Shown in pieces: positions 11,651 through 22,620 of a DNA stretch of 64,000 bases. The translations under genes were made by a program, and so were the position numbers. This DNA comes from Aristolochia californica (Eukaryota; Streptophyta; Magnoliopsida; Piperales; Aristolochiaceae), in contig JARWKL010000008.1 of assembly GCA_029961685.1 (NCBI GenBank), positions 17,083,981 to 17,147,980 on the forward strand. The letters are read 5' to 3'. The notes below the pieces were generated by a model. That model was not told where the DNA came from. It worked only from the letters and a program-made list of their open reading frames with translations, and did not search any database. How positions within the stretch are numbered: the stretch's first letter is position 1; every line of letters starts with the position of its first letter.

Positions 11651-13010
11651 GGACGTCTGGGCATTCTTCCTTTGACATGTGGGCTGGAGCCCCATCTTCT
11701 AACAATATGTACCATATGACCTTGGATCTCATTGTTGAGTTGCATGGTTAGAAATTGGAGTATCCTAGAAAGGGCATGGAAGGATACTTCAGGGTTTAGT
11801 ATGTGGTCTTCTGTAACAACAATTTGAGGTGATGATCTTCTTCCTCCTCCTCCTCCTCCTCGAAAGGGAACATTTGAAATGTTTTGTACCTATGACCTGG
11901 AACAAATTTCTCGCAAAAATTAAAGCACAAACCCTTGCTTTTATAATGGACTCCATGGGGAATGAGGGTAGCTTTGTTGGTTGTTATTGGAGTTGGGGAC
12001 TGGAATGGCAGAACAGGAGGTTCCTTGGGTTGAGGCTATTAGAGTGACAGTTTTTCTTCCTGAAGTGTGGCATGGTAAATTACCTGAATAAGAGTTTTAG
12101 GATGAAATACTCCCACTTCCGCCGCCAAATCAGGCTTATGTCCTCCAATGAAACTTCCCACCCGGATGTGTTCTGACTATTGAGCTCTATTTGCAATTCT
12201 TTCAAACATAGCTTGATATTCTAGACAGAGCCTATCTGCTTGAGCTTGGTCAAGAGAGAATCGAAGTCTTGATACTAAGTGGGTCCAAAACAAACATACA
12301 GAGCTTGAAAAAACACTTGCCAAGAGAGGAGTAGTCCTTTTCATGCCATTGGAACCACCTTCTACCATCATATTCATGATGAAATGAGACTAATAAAATC
12401 CATTGATCTTCCTCGGTTTGGTGGTAGGCAGACAATTCCTCTAGCCATATAGGCCTATTTGTCTGGATCACTTTAGCGTTGCACCTAGGAAAATCCAACA
12501 TGGCCATACGAGGCTATATGGAATGGAATCAAATGGGAGATTGAGGTGAAAAATGTGGAATTGTTTGGGCAACCTTGGGTATGGTATGCGACATGTCAAG
12601 ATGATAGGAATTAGGGTGTGATGACTGAGAGAATGGAGGTAGATTTGTGGAGAGGGAGTGTCTTGGTTAAGGAGGATGTGTGAGGTTAGGAATCGAAGAA
12701 ACATTTTGGTAAGGAGATAGGTTGGGAATGGTTGGTGTAGGCAATAACGGTGGTGATGGGGAGGATACCATTTCAAAAATAGATTTGGACAAGGCTTCCC
12801 TGTCCAACATTCATTGAAGGGGAAGAACGTCTTGAAAGCCTCTCTTCCATGAGAGATTGCACTAGACATGTCAAGTGATCCATCTTGTTTCTCAAATTTC
12901 AAAGTTTCTCCACTTGTGTGTATAGATTTGTCCAATTTTCTGAATTGAACTCGTGAGCGGCAGCTTCCTCTTGCTATTTTAGTTCCATGTATCTCGTGTT
13001 TCACCATGAT
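11650..13010 (-). pseudogene. gypsy-1 gag, disrupted
   Basis: The frame at 13007-12468 starts MVKHEIHGTKIARGSCRSR a short distance after the primer site and should be the gag N-terminus. It is followed by a frame with FHHEYDGRRWFQWHEKD at about 12400-12330, the typical aromatic capsid motif of Ty3/gypsy gag. Frameshifts separate the parts, and the protease region (11900-11500) is poorly preserved. I could not find a clear DSGAT active site there. Confidence 0.7.
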
Positions 13011-13042
13011 TGAAGAAGATTACAAAGGATTACTTTAATAAC

Positions 13043-13053
13043 ACTTTGATACC
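13043..13053 (-). promoter_or_regulatory. gypsy-1 primer-binding site
   Basis: Minus strand reads GGTATCAAAGT two bases after the LTR end CCAACA. This is an initiator-Met-tRNA-type primer site with the first bases altered. Confidence 0.7.
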
Positions 13054-13055
13054 GT

Positions 13056-13635
13056 TGTTGGAAAGGTTCTATCTTTTCAGGAAAGTGCAAGGAAAAATTG
13101 AGAGGCTTCGGAAAAGGGTAAAAGTAGATCTAGAGAAGAAGGAAAGGGAAGAGAAGGGAAGAAGGAAGGAGAGAGAAAGAGAGAATGAGAGTGTTCATGC
13201 AAGAAGAAGAGAAGAGGGAAAAGTTTGGAGAGAGGAGGATAGAGAAGGGACAGAGAGATAGGGCACTAGTAGAGTGAGAGGGAAGAGTGGAACAAAGAGG
13301 AAAAGGAATAAAGAGTTAAGGCTGATTTGCCCCTAACCAAGCTTCCTCTGTTTATAATTTATCCATTACATCAAATAGGAAACTCCTACTTTAACTAAAA
13401 CTTTAACTAAGAGATTATATCAAATAGAAAATTAAAACTCCTAAGAGGAAACTAAGACATCTTTTTAGCTGACTAATTTTTTTGACTTTTTTTCACTAAA
13501 TACCACAAATATCCCTGGGCAGGCTCCTCCCTTCCTTGATCTTGCTTGGCACCCAAGTCTCTAAATATCTAATTTTGATTCCCCTAGCTCCCCTTGCATG
13601 ACTATAGTATGAAAAATATGACTTTTATCACCACA
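13056..13635 (-). repeat. gypsy-1 5' LTR
   Basis: 580 bp. On the minus strand it starts TGTGGTGATAAAAG at 13635 and ends CCAACA at 13056. It contains a purine-rich GAGAAGGGAAGAAGGAAGG block also present in the 3' LTR. The outer flank at 13636 is copia sequence. Confidence 0.8.
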
Positions 13636-13930
13636 TTAAACTCGAAAAGAATGGAGGTCACCCAAATCAACTCACAAGTTCTATGCACCCTTGGTCTATA
13701 TTCAACATCTTCACTGGATCTTACTACTATATTTTGTTTCTTACTTTTTCAAGTCACTAGATTTCCTTCCTCAGATGTACAAGAACCTCTTTCTTTCTCT
13801 TTCCTTCAAATATCTAATTATCATGTGATTTGCATATCCAAATGAATTTTCCCAGGATTTTTCATGAATCTTCTCACCAGGTAACAACATATGAAATGGT
13901 AGGTCGAGTTACAGTTGTTGGCAGAGGTGG
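13636..13930 (-). pseudogene. copia reverse transcriptase/RNase H remnant
   Basis: Minus-strand translation in shifting frames shows TVTRPTISYVVTW (the post-RT TRPDISYAV block) and GNLVT*KSKKQNIVVRSS, the RNase H block in which the Trp codon is now a stop. A degenerate CELIWV follows. Gypsy-1 lies against its downstream end, so gypsy-1 inserted into, or recombined with, an older copia copy. Only about 300 bp remain. Confidence 0.75.
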
Positions 13931-14338
13931 CGTCTCAAGATGGGGGGTGGGGGTGAATTTAGTGCTTATTGAAAATTTAAGTGTTAATGTAATTAAGAAA
14001 TGTAAATGTAAAAAATAAAACAAAAAAACCATAACATAAAGATTTATTGATGTTCCCCTAGTGATAGTCACCCCTCAAGAACTCTAACTTGAAAAATTCA
14101 TTAATCCTCATAGTAATCATGAAAGGATTCACGGTTCCGTTGTGCCCAACCAGTGCAATCTCCAATTGTTCACCCAAAATCTCTCTTCAAGAAATAGATC
14201 TTGTACTTGAACTGTGATCTTGACACAAACATAAAACATTTTTCGTTTATACTTTTTTCTTATGGTTTCCTGTTATACATACTGCATATAGATCTTGTAT
14301 ATGAACTGTAATCTTGTTGTAATTCGTCGTCGCTGCAG
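13931..14338 (+). other. probable intron sequence upstream of the AIPP2-like exons
   Basis: No protein homology. A near-duplicate block TAGATCTTGTA-TGAACTGT occurs at about 14198 and 14289, about 90 bp apart. It ends with a good 3' splice site, a pyrimidine-rich stretch and GCTGCAG at 14332-14338. Earlier exons of the gene are not visible to the left, where retrotransposons fill the sequence down to position 1. Confidence 0.5.
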
Positions 14339-15361
14339 GGGATGTTTCAAAATAAGCGGCGATATCTATGGCAGAATTGCAGCACATCTATCAGATAAAG
14401 CATGCCCGAGGATACTTCAAGAGGCCACTACTCTAAAGCCATTTCTTCACTTTGAAAAGCTACCAAAAGCTGCCGCATGGCCAAGAAACTTTGCAATCTC
14501 ACCCCCCACTGATGACAACATTTCACTGTATTTCTTTCCAGAAACTGAAAGGTACTTCCATTGCTTGTGTTCATTGAAGGGCACACAGTATTTCTTTGCT
14601 AGTTCTTTCCTTGAATCTGGGATTCCCACTTTCCGTGCTAGGGATGAGAATCTGTACAATGACCTGCTCGATGAAACTATGTCCAGAGAATTGGTGTTGA
14701 GAGCATCAGTTGGCCGCACTGAGCTTCTCATTTTCACTTCCCTTGAACTGCCCCAGAGCTACTGGAGTAAGCACTCTTTCTACATTGGCAGACGCCATAT
14801 CACTACCAGCTCCAAGTTCTTACCGTTTCTGCACTAATATTTAAATGACATTCAGGGATCTTCGGCAAGTGCTATTTGTGGGGGTTATTCAGGGAAAGAC
14901 AGAACCCACTCCCCAAGGCCTCTCTGATCATAAACTTAAGCAACGATGAAGAAGACTCAAAGGGAAGAAGCGATAGGTTACAGAACAAAAGCAGCCGTCT
15001 TTCTACTTACCCCGTCAGTGACGGGCAATATGGATCCTCACAAACCATTCATCCACGTAATCTGAGAATTGGAGATGTCAGAAACCTGTCTTCATTGCAG
15101 ACTGACAGGTTTCCCCAACCAGCATTCAGATCCTATTCTCAAAGCTATGATGCACCAACACCATTGGCCAGGCTGGACGTTGGGACTTACTCGAGGGCAA
15201 CACAACTGACAAATCTGCAGCTTCATGGTGATACAACAGTACGTGAAAGAGAGAAATTGCTGAACAATCGTACTAGCACTGATTTGGTCCTGTTTCCCCT
15301 GGAGGCAGAGATGATGACAGCTCCACCTGGGAAACGAGGATCTATGGAAGCAAAAAGATGA
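14339..15361 (+). CDS. AIPP2-like gene, last two exons (5' part missing)
   Basis: Exon 14339-14766 ends YW|GTAAGC and exon 14856-15361 follows TTCAG. Joined, the reading frame continues as YWRIFGKCYLWGLFR, so both splice sites are supported by protein continuity. The encoded domain opens GCFKISGDIYGRIAAHLS and continues with LHFEKLPKAAAWP, DDNISLYFFPETERY, DETMSRELVLRASV and ELLIFTSLELP. This is the SPOC-like C-terminal domain of AIPP2/PAIPP2 proteins. In Arabidopsis these work with a BAH protein and CPL2 in H3K27me3-linked repression and with the ASI1-AIPP1-EDM2 system that controls transcription of genes with heterochromatic introns. About 160 further residues, polar and disordered, end at TGA 15361. 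The acceptor phase calls for an upstream exon supplying two bases. The N-terminal half with the PHD finger is absent: either a giant transposon-filled intron lies to the left or the locus is a truncated copy. The exons themselves have no stops. Confidence 0.8.
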
Positions 15362-16964
15362 GTTGATGCCGCATGAGATGGGAGAGATGGTCAATCAAAA
15401 AGCTACTTTTGTATGGCATTTTCCCTATGCTTATTAAGTATTAATACCGATTACATCAGTGACAAACAAAGAGCATGTGAAAGTTGGTTTTAAGATTTAA
15501 CTTCCAGAGAGAATGGAAATTGGACCAAATTGGAATATTCTAGTTTGAATTTGCAGGTTGTATAGGTTTTTAGTCCCCATGAATCATATAAGGGAGTTGG
15601 TGTGGAACTCATTCACATGGTTACCATTGATGCAGGCATGCTTTGCAGGTTGGATTTGCATCATCTGTGAGAGGCTGCCATCATGTGGGGTTACTATTTA
15701 TACCAATTAAATAACTTGTATAGATCATTTAATTTGCAGCAACCTGGTATCGCCTCCTTGAATAATATAGAAAAAATTTTAAAATTAAAATATTTATTAA
15801 AAACTATCAACCTATCAATAAGATTAGAAAGAAGGGGAGGGGAAAACTGTGCTTTTTTCCTAAATTTTGTAAAAGAGATGCACTTGATGAGGGTGGCATC
15901 GCTTTTGTTCTTCTAACTTCACGTAGAAACTGAAAACAAATTTGAATTAATTTTTCATAGCTAAAATTTACTACTTTGCTAAATGACAGTTAACAAAGGA
16001 GAAGAACGAGATTGGGCTATGGATTTGGGAAAGAATGTTAAGGTAGTGTAAGTTTGATATTATTGAACTAAAATTCTAAAAGTATCCTTCCCCTAATTGG
16101 GTAATCAAATACAAAATAATCATACCAAAGTGTTTTATTTAATAATAGTAAACATGTAAAATTACTTGAATATTTAATTGGCTAGCGCCAACGATTGTCT
16201 TGTCTTATGAGTGTCGCTTGAAAGAAAATTCCTACTTCTCTAGAGACTCCACCCTCATCGTCACACTCAAATTGATGTGTAACTAAGGGTATTCTGCATC
16301 TCAATGTCTTAATAAGACTCACTATTACAGGTTTCAATCCATCCACTTTTTATTTCTATTGAAATTTCACCTTGCCACCTCCACTTAGATATGTTGGATT
16401 GTCGCTACCAATGACTCATTTAATTGCCTTTAATTAATTTGACCCCTTTTGAAGCATTTTAAATTTGTTTCTTTATAATCCTTTAATCAAACAATCGACC
16501 AAGTGAGGTTTCTCACAATTATATATGTGAGTTCTCTATCTTCAAAAGACTTGGAATTAAGGCTTTCATTTTTAGTCCAAGCAATCCTTAACTGGTTATC
16601 AATTAATCAAGATAAAAAAATAGGGTTGCTTGTCTTTGGAATCAATGGTAATAAATCCATAAGTTGTTTGGCTCCTTTGACCATTTTTAAAGTTATTATT
16701 TCAGCTTCTATGGTGGATCTTGTAATCAAGGATAACTTTATAGAGTTTTAGGTGACAACACTTGCACCTATTGCAAACACAAATAGACCAATACACCTAG
16801 TGTCTTTAAATGTTATATCCAATTGGCATCACTATCCCATATTATACTTTGTCAGCAAAATTATCCCATATTATACTTTATCGGCAAAAAATTATCCCAT
16901 ATTATAGACAGGTTTGCACTCATAAAATGTACAAGGAAAGAGTGATCAGTTTGCTCAACACTTA
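15362..16964 (+). other. 3' flank of the AIPP2-like gene; no further gene seen
   Basis: The first 300 bp are probably 3' untranslated region; no strong polyadenylation signal stands out. The rest is AT-rich with short frames only (77 and 82 codons), none resembling a known protein. A short direct repeat TTATCCCATATTATA occurs three times at about 16830-16905 just before copia-1. Confidence 0.45.
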
Positions 16965-17575
16965 TGTAGCATTAGGATCCATTTTCCATAATTCCAAGCA
17001 AGACAAAGAAGAAAGAAAAAAAAGAACAGAAGGGAAAAAGAGCTCTCGGGTAGAGAGAAGAAAAAATAAAAGACAAAAGAGAGGTGGCACCAAACAAAGA
17101 GAGAGAGAGAGAGAGATTAACTCAAGGATGAGATGTGTAAATTGATTAATTCCGAATTACAACACCTCTATTTATAGTAAAGGAAGAGGTAGAGTCCTTA
17201 TACAATTAGTCTTTCAATGCTAGTTATATTCCAACTCTAACTCTCTAAGATAAGTCTATTCAAACCAATCTACTAGAAGACTAATATGAGTTGAACTAGA
17301 ACTCTTTCTTCATTCATGTGAATACAAGGGAGGATGCCAACTCGTGGCCTTATCCTTGTGGGTTCCTCATAATCTTCCAGCTCATCTTGATAAGGTTGCC
17401 AGCTTGTGATATATTTTTGGGTCTCACATGATCTTCAAGTTTTCTAACTCAATTCTACTTGTGCTACTTAATTCCTTAACTCGTGCTTGCTTGGGTGAGG
17501 ACTCTTCTTGGTGTCCCATGTCCTCATGGTGGGTCCCTCCTGCTCAAGCACCATGATGGGTCTCACATTGTAACA
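16965..17575 (-). repeat. copia-1 3' LTR
   Basis: 611 bp. Minus strand starts TGTTACAATGTGAGACC. Contains a short (GA)n tract at about 17099-17116 and the CTCTATTTATAG region likely to hold the promoter. The inner edge is adjacent to the polypurine tract at 17576-17592. The outer terminus is altered (TGTAGC on the plus strand instead of TGTTGA). Confidence 0.9.
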
Positions 17576-17582
17576 CTCCCCC

Positions 17583-19328
17583 TCAAGCTGGGGGTGAGAA
17601 GACATCATAAATACCCAGCTTGCTGCATATGGTAGACATAATCTTGTGAGTGACCGGCTTGGTGAGAATATCTACAACTTGACTTTGTGTTGATATATGC
17701 TTCAGAGATAGGAAACTAGCTTGGAACATTTCTCGTATAAAATGGCAATCCACTTCAATATGCTTTGTTATTTCATAGAAGACTGGATTCGATATAATGT
17801 GAATTGTTGCTTGATTGTCATAGTATAGATATATTGGAGCTTCTTTGTAGAATCCCAACTCAGTGAGAAGAGATCTTATCCATATGAGTTCACTAACAGT
17901 GTGTGCCATGGCCTTGTATTTTGCTTCTGCACTAGACCGTGCTACTACATTTTGCTTCTTGCTTTTTCATGTAACCAAATTCCCTCCAACCATCGTACAA
18001 AATCCCGAAGTAGATTTTCTGTCATTTGGGGATCCGGTCTAGTCTGCATCTGAGAATCCTTCGATGTTGAAGTGACCATGGTTTTTATAAAGAAGCCCAT
18101 TTCCTTGAGCTCCTTTCAGATATCGTAGTATTCTTTCAAGTGCTTGCCAATGACTAAGTTGTGGCTTGTGCATGTATTGACTTACTATATATGAAATATC
18201 CAGCCTTGTTACACACAGGTAAATAAGTCGTCCCACTAGTCTTTGATATTTCCCAATATCTACATCTTCTCCAGTGCCTCCACATAATTTTGTATTTGAG
18301 TCCATAGGAGTGTCTAATGGTTTGCATCCCATCATTTTTGTCTCCTCTAGTAGATCAAGGGCATACTTCCTTTGGGATAGCACAATCCCATGTCTGAATT
18401 GTAATACTTCAATACCCAAAAAATATTTGAGTAGTCCAAGATCCTCCGTCTTGAATTCAGCACATATTTTCTCCTTTGTTTTCTGGATGCCCTCAGAATC
18501 ACACCCAGATAAAATAATATTATCAACATATACAGCCAGAATCACCATACCTCTTGGTGTATTTTCTATAAATACTGAGTGATCTCTAGAGCATTTGTGA
18601 AAGCCGACCCTTATGATGGCTTGACTAAATTTCTTAAACCATGCCCGAGGGGACTGCTTTAGACCATATAAAGAATTTTTTAGGCTGCTTACCGACTCCC
18701 CCTCAACCACATACCCAGGTGGTTGTTGCATGTAAATTTCTTCTTTAATATCACAATTAAGAAATGAAATTTTCACATCAAGTTGATATATCGACCATGA
18801 TGAGTTGGCTGCCATAGATAATAATATACGTACCGAATTCATTTTTGCCACTGGAGAGAAGGTTTTTTCATAATAGATTCTATAGCACTGAGTATAACCA
18901 TTGGCAACCAGTCAAGCCTTTAGTCGTGCAATTGACCCATCCGGATTATGTTTGACAGTATAAACCCACTTGAAACCATAGAGTTTTTTATATGTGGGAA
19001 GAGGAACCAGTGACCATGTATGATTGTCATTAAGGGCCTTCATTTCTTCATCCATTACTGCCTTCCACCCTAGATATTGTAGAGCCTCCTGATAGGACTG
19101 AGGAACAAATATGGAGGAAATAGAAGAAAGAAACTGATAACATAAAGGTGAGAGGTGATGATAAGACACAAATTTTGATATGAGATGAGAAGTAGAAGGT
19201 CTAGTGCATGATCTAGGTTCTTTCCTTATAGAAATAGGACGAGTATCATATTGAGGGCCAAAAATAACTGGTAATGAAGAACTTACGTCTGTTGGATCTG
19301 TTAACTCGGTAGGTGTGGTGTCGGCCAC
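17583..19328 (-). pseudogene. copia-1 reverse transcriptase and RNase H
   Basis: From 19328 the frame reads through the RT entry WKAVMDEEMKALNDNHTWSL and GFKWVYTVKHNPDGSIARLK, then TGA where family members have Arg. After it come PVAKMNSVRILLSMAA, LDVKISFLNCDIKEEIYM, SLYGLKQSPRAWF and the catalytic box VYVDNIILSG. The usual YVDD is YVDN, so the second catalytic Asp is lost. RNase H begins FSDAD and is cut by TAG at 18039-18041 (Trp in relatives). The next Trp (VTWKSKKQ) is also a stop. The C-terminal part 17909-17583 has YDNQATIHIISNPV and HIEVDCHFIRE. Two of the three nonsense changes replace Trp codons, as expected from G-to-A decay. Confidence 0.9.
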
Positions 19329-19439
19329 TTGCTCTGGGGGTTGAATAATCTATGTATCACGAGGCATAACCATTCGATGGGAACCTGGTACTGTGGACAG
19401 ACCAGGAGGAGCACTATCAGAATAAAATGAGGAGTCTTA

Positions 19440-20255
19440 AAAAAATGTTACATCCCATGACACAAATTAACGTTGACGAGTAGGACTACAACAAACATAA
19501 CCCTTTTGTGTGTGAGAGTATCCTAAAAAGATACACTTGATAGATTTAGGATCAAGTTTGCTGTGTCTAGATAATGAATTATGAACAAAACATTGACATC
19601 CAAAGACTTTCAAAGGTAGTGAAAATGGACCATCATTTGGTAATAATCTAGAGTAAGGAGATTTATTACCAAGAACGGTAGATGGTAGACGATTTATAAG
19701 AATGCAAGCCGTAAGGATTGCATGAGGCCAATAAAAGTATGGAATTTTCATGGCATATAATAAACCTCGAGCCACCTCAAGAATATGATGATTTTTTCAT
19801 TCAGCGACACCATTTTTTTGAGGAGTGTAGGTGCATGATGTTTGAGGGATAATGCCATTTTCTTGACAAAAGGAGTCAAGGCTTTTGGAAACATATTCTC
19901 TGGCATTATCAGACCGGAGAATTTTTATTTTCTGACCAAATTGTGTGAGTACCATAGCATGAAATGACTTAAAAATGAATGGTATCTTAGAATGCTCCTT
20001 AAATATAAACAACCAAGTTGTGGGAGTGAAATCATCAATAAATGTAATAAAATATTTTTCTTGAGAAATGTTAGAGACACTCAAGGGCCCCCAAACATTA
20101 GTATGAATTAAAGAAAATGGAGTGACACTTTTGACTTCTGGGCGAGGAGAGTATGTACTCCTTTGATGATTACCAATTGACAAACCTCACAATGAAATTC
20201 TGGCCTTACTTTAAGAGAAGGAAACATATGATGAAGAGACTGTGCATATGGATGT
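19440..20255 (-). pseudogene. copia-1 integrase (core and C-terminal part)
   Basis: The core frame at 20183-19797 has HTNVWGPLSV where the family has HTDVWGP, so the first Asp of the DDE triad is Asn. The second Asp (ILRSDNAREY) and the Glu (YTPQKNGVAE) are intact. The frame at 19775-19467 continues with YWPHAILTACILINRLPS, KVFGCQCFVHN and IKCIFLGYSHTQKGY, the GKGY-like end. Stops and frame changes separate core and C-terminal parts. The zinc-binding pre-integrase region was split by element C, its two pieces now lying at 20255-20184 and upstream of 22167. Confidence 0.85.
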
Positions 20256-20683
20256 TGTTACGGTCCCAGATCTGACACAAGGATTCTTTGGGAGGATCTG
20301 GGATCTGCCACGGGTTACGGGTCTTCCAGACATTACCGTAGGGGTAATAGGAAGACATGGGGAAGACGAAAATGAAGATCAAGCCTAAGGGAAGCTTGAA
20401 AACCCTAGAGCTCGTTGAGGAGAACTCTAAGCCTCTTTACGCTAGATTAAACCTAATTCTTAATACTTCAATGCTTCCTTTTCTCATTACTCTTACCCCT
20501 TAAATAGGGTTCACCCTGTTAGGGTTTAATAAAATATTACAGAAATATCCCTATGAATAAAATATTCTAAAAATATCCCTATTAATAAATAATTCCAAAA
20601 ATACCCCTATGACCTAAAACTAAAATAAAATAAAGTAAATTAAATAAAACAACTAAAATAATAATGTTATTGCGTGCATAACA

Positions 20684-21738
20684 ATACACCCCTCTTGGAA
20701 GACGAGCTTGTCCTCAAGCTTGGAAGTAGTGTCTGTATGCCGACGTCTTCACCGGTGCTGAAGTAGCATCCGCGATAGCTATGACGCCCCCTCTGCTTGC
20801 CCACTTTTTTTTTTTTTTTTTTTTTTCTGGGCCGGTCCGAGTTAACCTGGGTTGACTCGGTTCAGGAACCCGGTTTGGCGTGCGACTCAGCGGACCAGGC
20901 CGATTAAATTTTCCTAAGTTAGGAAAATTTAATCGGGAGTCGTCGTCTTCCTTCGGCGGCTCCCGAACTCTGCGGCCGGCAGTTCCATTCCTCACGGCAC
21001 CGACGAAGTCCGGCGATTGGCTTCTTCTTCCTCTCTCCCGGCACCGACGGAATCGAATGATTTTTCGGTGGCGAATCGCAGCCCATCGGGGCTTCACTGC
21101 CTGGATAGTTTCCGAGACAGAGGGGTCTCGAAAACTTGTGAATCGTCGTTCCTCAGCCTCCCAGAACCTAGATCCCTTGCGGAAAAGTTGCTTATGGCAC
21201 CGACGAACTATCCTGCTTCGCCGGTGGCGACTAGAAGCCAACTGAGGTGTCGCCACTTGGAATTTTTCCAAGACAGAGGGCTCTCGGGTGGTTTGCCGAC
21301 GAACCATTGGGACGCGACTGGGAACCCTGCTACTCCGGCGGCGAATCGCACCACTTGGAGGCGAATCGTAGCCCTTGGAGGCATATCGGAAGTTCTGTGC
21401 TTGCTCGGAGATTTCGAGTGCCGTCGGAATTTCCAGTGCAACCATTTTTAGAATTTCGGAATCCCCAAATTCCGATGTCATCGCCATTGGAGTTCCTGGC
21501 CGTTGGCCTTTCTGCTCGTCCGAGGCTGTAGCTACCTCTTCTACGCATACGCCTACGCATATGCCGTAAGCGGAAATTTCAGGTCGTATGACCTTTTCTG
21601 TGGGAGCACATGGCTCCATTGCCGAACATTCAATTGAAGCATCTAATCGTGCTCATATTTCCTCCAATTCCTTATCCATAGCAATCCATCTTTCTTGGGA
21701 TATAGAATAACCCATTGTGTTCCCGCTCTGATACCAGT
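20684..21738 (-). CDS. element C GC-rich frame, 301 codons, function unknown
   Basis: The minus-strand open frame 21619-20714 starts MEPCAPTEKVIRPEISAYG. It is preceded in the same frame by 20 codons starting MGYSISQERWIAMDKELEEI at 21715, only about 10 nt from the primer site, and a single TGA at 21655-21653. That TGA probably arose from CGA by CpG decay, so the ancestral product was about 332 residues and in gag position. The protein is very rich in Arg and Ser, has two similar blocks (SVLEKFQVATPQLASSRHRR and SVSETIQAVKPRWAAIRHRK) and ends near a poly-Lys run encoded by a T20 tract at 20807-20826. I see no zinc knuckle, protease or RT. GC content here is clearly higher than anywhere else in the window. 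It could be a relic gag-like protein, captured host sequence, or a non-coding structured region that happens to stay open. Confidence 0.5.
20901..20935. repeat. perfect 35-nt palindrome in element C
   Basis: Left arm 20901-20917 (CGATTAAATTTTCCTAA) and right arm 20919-20935 are exact reverse complements around a single G at 20918. The core TTTTCCTAAGTTAGGAAAA recurs at 38001-38019 inside element B, whose LTRs are unrelated. It could form a tight hairpin or cruciform. Confidence 0.9.
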
Positions 21739-22166
21739 TGTTACGGTCCCGGATCTGACGCAAGGATTCTTTAGGAGGATCTGGGATCTGCCATGGGTTA
21801 CAGGTCTTCCAGACATTACCATAGGGGTAATAGGAAGACATGGGGAAGACGAAAATGAAGATCAAGCCTAAGGGAAGCTTGAAAACCCTAGAGCTCGTTG
21901 AGGAGAACTCTAAACCTCTTTACGCTAGATTAAACCTAATTCTTAATACTTCAATGCTTCCTTTTCTCATTACTCTTACCCCTTAAATAGGGTTCACCCT
22001 GTTAGGGTTTAATAAAATATTACAAAAATATCCCTATGAATAAAATATTCTAAAAATATCCCTATTAATAAATAATTCCAAAAATACCCCTATGACCTAA
22101 AACTAAAATAAAATAAAGTAAATTAAATAAAACAAATAAAATAATAATGTTATTGCGTGCATAACA

Positions 22167-22620
22167 GATGTCCCAACCGATTGTGCCATAACCGTGTCTC
22201 ATTTTCAGTAGTAGAAACCATATTTATTTTCAGCATATCCAAGTAGTAAAGCCCCCCTTGTTCATGGCCTCCACCAATCACCTGCTTCGTTATAAGATCC
22301 TGAAAGACATGAAGTGGGTGAGAAGGTAATAGAGCAATTAAAATATTTTGTCAACTGACTAACAGATAATAGATTCAAAGGGAAAGTAGGAACGAAAAGA
22401 ATATCAGTGAGCAGAAGTGATGGTGTGACAGAAGTGGAACCTTTCCCTTGGACTTGGTTTGAGAACATTCAGCTATGATAACAAACTTGTGCGAAAGACT
22501 CAAAAATAGAGAATGTAATAAATTTTTGTTACCTGTAAGATGCTAAGAGGTTCCTGAGTCAATTATCCAGGATGAAGATGAGGTAGATAGCATACCTGAA
22601 GCGGTAGTGGCAGCAGTAGT
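22167..22620 (-). pseudogene. copia-1 protease and pre-integrase remnant
   Basis: The frame at 22468-22262 contains DILFVPTFPLNLLSVSQLTK and NCSITFSPTSC, the protease C-terminal region. The aspartic active-site region lies just upstream near 22560 in a shifted frame (SSSSWII before the expected DSG). The HP..AQSLHH zinc-binding region is cut by element C. Confidence 0.75.

Larger units (their letters stand above)
8087..13635 (-). mobile_element. gypsy-1, decayed Ty3/gypsy chromovirus
   Basis: Element on the minus strand. The 5' LTR is 13056-13635, the primer site GGTATCAAAGT lies at 13053-13043, then gag, protease, reverse transcriptase, RNase H, integrase and a chromodomain-like C-terminus. 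The polypurine tract CTTCCGGGGGGG sits next to the 3' LTR 8087-8622. The 3' LTR has lost about 85 bp at its outer end, where it meets the X LTR, so no target duplication remains. All coding regions are broken. The LTRs differ by many substitutions and indels, so the insertion is old. Confidence 0.88.
20256..22166 (-). mobile_element. element C, young nested non-autonomous LTR retrotransposon
   Basis: 1911-bp element inside the copia-1 integrase region. Both LTRs are 428 bp (20256-20683 and 21739-22166) and differ at about nine positions, nearly all transitions, so about 98 percent identical. The target duplication is perfect: GATGT at 20251-20255 and 22167-22171. The primer site TGGTATCAGAGC is on the minus strand at 21736-21725, and a purine stretch AAGAGGGGTG lies next to the 3' LTR. 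The last internal codons read SKLEDKLVFQEG, which resembles the C-terminal end of chromovirus pol next to its polypurine tract (compare YELEDKLFLQ in gypsy-2). It is probably a deletion derivative of a Ty3/gypsy element. Confidence 0.95.

Noticed and set aside
15683..15916. 77-codon frame in the 3' flank of the AIPP2-like gene
   Set aside because: Random-looking composition in probable untranslated or spacer DNA.
16503..16751. 82-codon plus-strand frame downstream of the AIPP2-like gene
   Set aside because: No recognisable domain, AT-rich composition and no sign of splice or start context.
20880..21569. Plus-strand frames of 64-144 codons opposite the element C frame
   Set aside because: They are antisense to the longer frame, arise from high GC content and lack codons in a position consistent with the element's primer site and LTR order.
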